From Euprymna scolopes (taxonomy: Eukaryota > Mollusca > Cephalopoda > Sepiida > Sepiolidae): a DNA stretch of 20,784 bases. The notes below the pieces were generated by a model. The model was not told where the DNA came from. It did not search any database and saw only the letters and a list, made by a program, of their open reading frames with translations. Made by a program: the position numbers and the translations under genes. The stretch covers positions 48,405,666 through 48,426,449 of the forward strand of contig CM044514.1 of the NCBI GenBank assembly GCA_024364805.1, written 5' to 3'. Of this stretch, positions 18,129 through 20,784 are shown piece by piece (positions within the stretch are counted from its first letter, which is position 1; each line of letters starts with the position of its first letter).

Positions 18129-18314
18129 ATGGTGGCAAAGACACAAGAAACGTTACTACTGCTGAGTAATCTGGCTTCAAAATATTTAAGCGCACCACCT
18201 TCATCCGTTAAGCGTGAGAGGCTCTTTAGTACTGGTGGTAATCTGTATGAACCTACAAGAATGCAGAAACTTCAACATAAGAGTATTCAACTTCAAATAC
18301 GGATGAGACTATGA
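18129..18314 (+). pseudogene. hAT transposase C-terminal dimerisation domain
   Basis: A 61-codon open stretch. LLLLSNLASKYLSAPPSSVK and RERLFSTGGNLY, then RMQKLQHKSIQLQIRMRL, follow the hATC family consensus (LA-YL--PATS---ERLFS-AG), which mediates transposase oligomerisation. The upstream FQWWQRHKKRYY block is in a different frame. The domain is seen directly; loss of function is inferred from the broken frames around it. Confidence 0.88.
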
Positions 18315-18493
18315 GAGCAGTAAGAATAGAAGCGGAAGCAGAGTAGCGGCAGATGGCCCAGTGGAAGTAAAATATCAGCTTATAGTTATTCACTTAAAGA
18401 ATTACAATTTGTACTTTGTAGTGTGTTTGTATTTTTTATCATCTAGTTTAATTATATACATTTAAGATTTGAAAAATGTATTTTGTAATTCCA

Positions 18494-18743
18494 TTTAATA
18501 AAGCAAACAAAGGCTAGAAGCCATAATAGCAACCAGATACTTAACAAAATGTCAAGTTAAATTGGCAGTTATTGTGTTCATGTGACAAAGCTATCTAATG
18601 AATCACCAGGCATTGATGAAGTGGTTTAAATAAATAGGAAAGAGGAAAGTAATCGACCGATTCCTGATTAATCGACAGATTAATATCCAAAGTAGCCGAT
18701 AGGGCTGATTACCGGTTATTTGCTGATTAATCGGTTCAGCCTA
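18494..18743 (+). repeat. hAT 3' noncoding end with subterminal GATTAATCG repeats
   Basis: AATAAA at about 18497 is a plausible polyadenylation signal. Between 18648 and 18740 the motif TAATCG or GATTAATCG recurs (near 18650, 18669, 18724), and the end reads GATTAATCGGTTCAGCCTAG. Such TAATCG-rich termini are usual for ZBED-type hAT elements and probably mark the right terminus. A matching left terminus was not found upstream of 14750 or of the LINE. Confidence 0.6.
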
Positions 18744-18849
18744 GCTAAATTGCACCCTGAAACAGATCGCTGACATGAATTAGAATCTACATTTTTAGTT
18801 TCATACACACATGTATACAACATCTCAAAAGAAAAAAAAAGAAAAGAAA

Positions 18850-19480
18850 AACAGACAAATAAATAATTCGTCAGGGACTGGGAGCATGCCTTTTCCACAA
18901 GCGCTGGCGGGAGATCGGAGAATACTTGGTAGATGGCGACGATCAGGCTGACTTTGGTGTTGTGGGAGTCATGTTCGTGATGTTCTCGACGTATGACTAA
19001 ACAAAGTAGTCAAGCGGGTTTAGATCGGAGGAGGTAGGGGGCCAATGAGTGAAGGGTACAAAGTCGTAGCACTCCTGAAGTTTTAAAAAAAGTTCTGGGT
19101 CTCTTTGGACTTGTGAGCCGGTACCAAGTCCTGATGCCACACCCAGGGTCTGTCAGCCGCCACCTGATTGCAACAGGGGATCATCACACTTTTCAGCACA
19201 TTCACGTGCACTTTGGCGTTGACTTTCAAACCGACTTCGAAGATGTGAGGTGGCATGAAGTGGCTCTCACTTAAAACCTCACCAAAGACCATAACCGTGG
19301 CCGGAAACTTTGTTTTCATCATCCTGAACACGTCCCTGTTATTTGTGGCAATCCAACGATGCATTTTGAGGGTGCTGACAATGGTCCTGTTTTCATAACT
19401 TGGATCGGTAGAGAGCATGAGTTGTACAGTTGTAGATCTCGCTCATTGAACATTGTGACACTTTCAAACATGATAGAAGA
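18850..19480 (-). mobile_element. Mariner/maT-type transposon relic (DD37D-like)
   Basis: On the minus strand a 112-codon open stretch (19418-19083) contains STDPSYENRTI, MHRWIATNNRDV, KTKFPATVMVFGEVLSES, HFMPPHIFEVGLKVNAKVHV and NQVAADRPWVWHQDLVPAHK (second catalytic Asp codon 19130-19128). After a frame change in a T-run, YDFVPFTHWPP and SDLNPLDYF follow (third Asp codon 19011-19009), then LVEKACSQS. Asp rather than Glu in NPLDY, with a spacing near 37 residues, points to the maT/DD37D branch. The N-terminal DNA-binding half is not recognisable, and the copy is inactive. Confidence 0.88.
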
Positions 19481-19619
19481 CTCCTATCACTCTTGAGGAA
19501 TTTGTACACAACTGGCCAACTAGTAAATGGTCTGCAACAAAAAAAGAAAACTGGTTTTCATCAAACGGAAACGGAATCATGTCGTCTTTTCTAGGCTGAC
19601 AATTTTATCGTTCTACGAT

Positions 19620-20175
19620 GTAAATATATATATAAGGAATATTATGTGTATGTGTGTGTTCGTTTCTTATGGACTCCAAAACGGCTTTGCCGATTTTTAT
19701 GACATTTCACACAAATTCACTAATGTATCTAGTAATGTTATTGAATAGGTTTTGTATTGGAATGTCTCCGACGAGTATAGATAATCGATAATCGAAAAAG
19801 TCCGATGAGAGAAGGAACAGGCAATTTTAAACACAACTTAATATGGCAAGTGCATTTGAGAAGTTTTGTTACCACACAAGCAGAAAGGCCAGCCATATAA
19901 AATCAGGAGTGAGTTGTTTAATATGACAGGGGCCCGTTCGAAATAAATATTTTTGTTTTAATCACAAATCAATCATGATACTTGACTTTTTCATTTTAAA
20001 CTTAAATTCAACCCCTTATCATCGCACAAGCAGTAAGGCCATGCGTACAAAATCAACAGTAGATTTTCTGATATCAGAAGGGCAAGTTCGAAATTAATGT
20101 TTCTGTTTGAGCACAACTGAACCTTGATAGTTAACTTTTATTATTTGACACTTTAATTCAAGCTGTTAAATATAT
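19620..20175 (+). mobile_element. Candidate Helitron-like (HINE/pearl-type) repeat, copy B
   Basis: The 5' block 19636-19805 is shared with copy A at 8360-8530 (CAAAACGGCT, ATTTCACACAAA, AAAAAGTCCGAT). It is followed by a partial and then two full ~150-bp tandem units. A conserved 5' block plus a central array of ~150-bp units is the architecture described for HINE/DINE and for molluscan pearl elements. The 3' terminus is not recognised, and no protein is encoded. Confidence 0.45.
19871..20170. repeat. Two 150-bp tandem units (plus a partial upstream unit)
   Basis: Unit 1 is 19871-20020 and unit 2 is 20021-20170. They share CACAAGCAG-AAGGCCA, TACAAAATCA or ATAAAATCA, the GGGC/GGCC-GTTCGAAAT block, TTTTAATCAC/TTTGAGCACA, and TTTAAACTTAAATTCAA/TTTGACACTTTAATTCAA. 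A degenerate partial unit (TTTTAAACACAACTTAATATG) precedes them at about 19827. Divergence between units is considerable. Confidence 0.8.
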
Positions 20176-20784
20176 AACAATAATCAAAGCAGGCCGTTAT
20201 ATAAGGGTGTCCTAATAAAATATATACACTCTTTAAATGACTTAGTAGAAGTCCGCAGCTCTAATTCGAAATTAAAGATATTTGAAGATAAATTCCCCTC
20301 CGATATTTACGAATGAATTTATATTTTGGATTCGATGTGATACCGTCATTTATTGTTACCATTTTTTTCTCTTTTTTCCTTCTTTCTTTTTCTCGGGGTG
20401 GGGGGATTCTAGATACATTTGAATTTAACGACTGACTGAAATAAATATTATATCAGACAAAAATCAAGTCAAATAAAGAATTATAATAAGAAGAATTTAG
20501 CACAAAAAAAACGGTGGAGGATAATCATGTGTTGAGATATTCTCCCCAAACATGCTGATTGAAAACGAAAACCTTACAAAAGCGGCGTTTGGTTTTGGCT
20601 TCCTTTGTCGGCAAGAAGATAAAACAAAATACAGTAAAAAATGGAATACGTTACTGTAAAATGTTTTTGACTTCTGATGGGGGTATATAGTTAATTGCTG
20701 CCCACATCAGCAATATGTGGCACAAAACCGGAAAGTGGGAACCTCTCAGGCTCCCCTAAAGAAGGGGCACTCCTGCAATTTTAA
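20176..20784. other. Unassigned DNA to the window end
   Basis: No coding sequence is recognised. AGGGTGTCCTAATAAAATA at about 20205 resembles the outer end of some mariner TIRs, but no partner was found. A T/C-rich tract with a G run lies at 20360-20407. The last ~50 bases (AACCTCTCAGGCTCCCCT, AAGAAGGGGCAC) loosely recall 17-45 at the window start. Confidence 0.35.

Larger units (their letters stand above)
14750..18743 (+). mobile_element. hAT-type DNA transposon relic, interrupted by a LINE
   Basis: hAT (ZBED-like) transposase remnants occur in the expected order. A BED zinc finger comes first: VWKYFEVNPKSKI, then after a frame change PVCKLCQTIISRDGKSA and NRKVHLKEAK, where the second His is not found. 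WDIHDHRPQEIHYLIGEM lies at 15031-15084 and SLATDIWKATTNNVPLLSL at about 15260-15315, with the first catalytic Asp. FLVLRYSGANIVAVVRE follows at about 15455-15500; the usual LRD is LRY, so the second catalytic Asp is lost. A LINE then interrupts. After it come LTIYQWG and FNPFEEITKEES (about 17470-17540), IETRFLSCF and YTFLDSRFRFK (about 17675-17765), FQWWQRHKKRYY (about 18126) and the dimerisation motif LASKYLSAPPSSVKRERLFS. Many stops and frameshifts mark it as old. Confidence 0.9.

Noticed and set aside
20200-20240. Mariner TIR-like sequence
   Set aside because: AGGGTGTCC followed by ATAAAATATATACAC resembles mariner ends, but no inverted partner is seen and it cannot be tied to the relic at 18850-19480.
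1-20784. Host gene, operon or novel cellular system
   Set aside because: Every coding signature found belongs to a transposable element; the rest is simple repeats or unassigned DNA.

Overview
No host protein-coding gene could be supported anywhere in this window. It is AT-rich metazoan intergenic or intronic DNA built from layered transposable-element remains, microsatellites and minisatellites. The mix fits a lophotrochozoan, most likely a cephalopod mollusc such as an octopus: TA/GA/CA arrays, jockey-like LINEs, Penelope-like elements, several Tc1/mariner subfamilies and Helitron-like repeats with ~150-bp internal tandem units. This taxonomic call is inference from element style only.

Layout. 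1-700: a foldback inverted repeat, a small hairpin element and a TA/GA microsatellite. 1140-2460: a decayed Penelope-like retroelement (+). 2460-4840: simple-sequence tracts and unassigned DNA. 4847-5848: a Tc1 transposon (+, DD34E) whose middle is occupied by a microsatellite and whose right end keeps an IR/DR-type terminal structure. 6210-7130: a second Tc1/mariner relic (-, DD37E), followed by a degenerate ~37-bp minisatellite. 7700-8215: a small jockey-like LINE piece (-). 8349-9107: a Helitron-like nonautonomous candidate containing a tRNA-Cys-like pseudogene. 9108-11520: unassigned DNA, a (GA)n tract and a strand-switching ATTCATT/AATGAAT repeat. 11521-14733: the youngest and best-preserved element, a jockey-like LINE (+) with an uninterrupted 670-codon reverse transcriptase part; its endonuclease part is split by a 5'-truncated antisense copy of the same family. 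14750-18743: a hAT transposon (+) interrupted by another jockey-like LINE (-, 15503 to ~17370). 18850-19480: a mariner/maT-type relic (-). 19620-20170: a second Helitron-like repeat with two 150-bp tandem units.

Inferred history. The PLE, hAT and Tc1/mariner copies are old. The minus-strand LINE entered the hAT later. The plus-strand LINE is much younger. The antisense copy inside it differs from the host element's own 3' end at only 6 of 222 compared bases, so it is the most recent event I can order.

I found no new cellular system (no defence locus, operon or array). The most interesting structures are the LINE self-insertion, which creates a ~220-bp near-perfect inverted repeat in a potentially transcribable element; the pearl/HINE-like Helitron candidates; and the small hairpin element sitting in a TA microsatellite.
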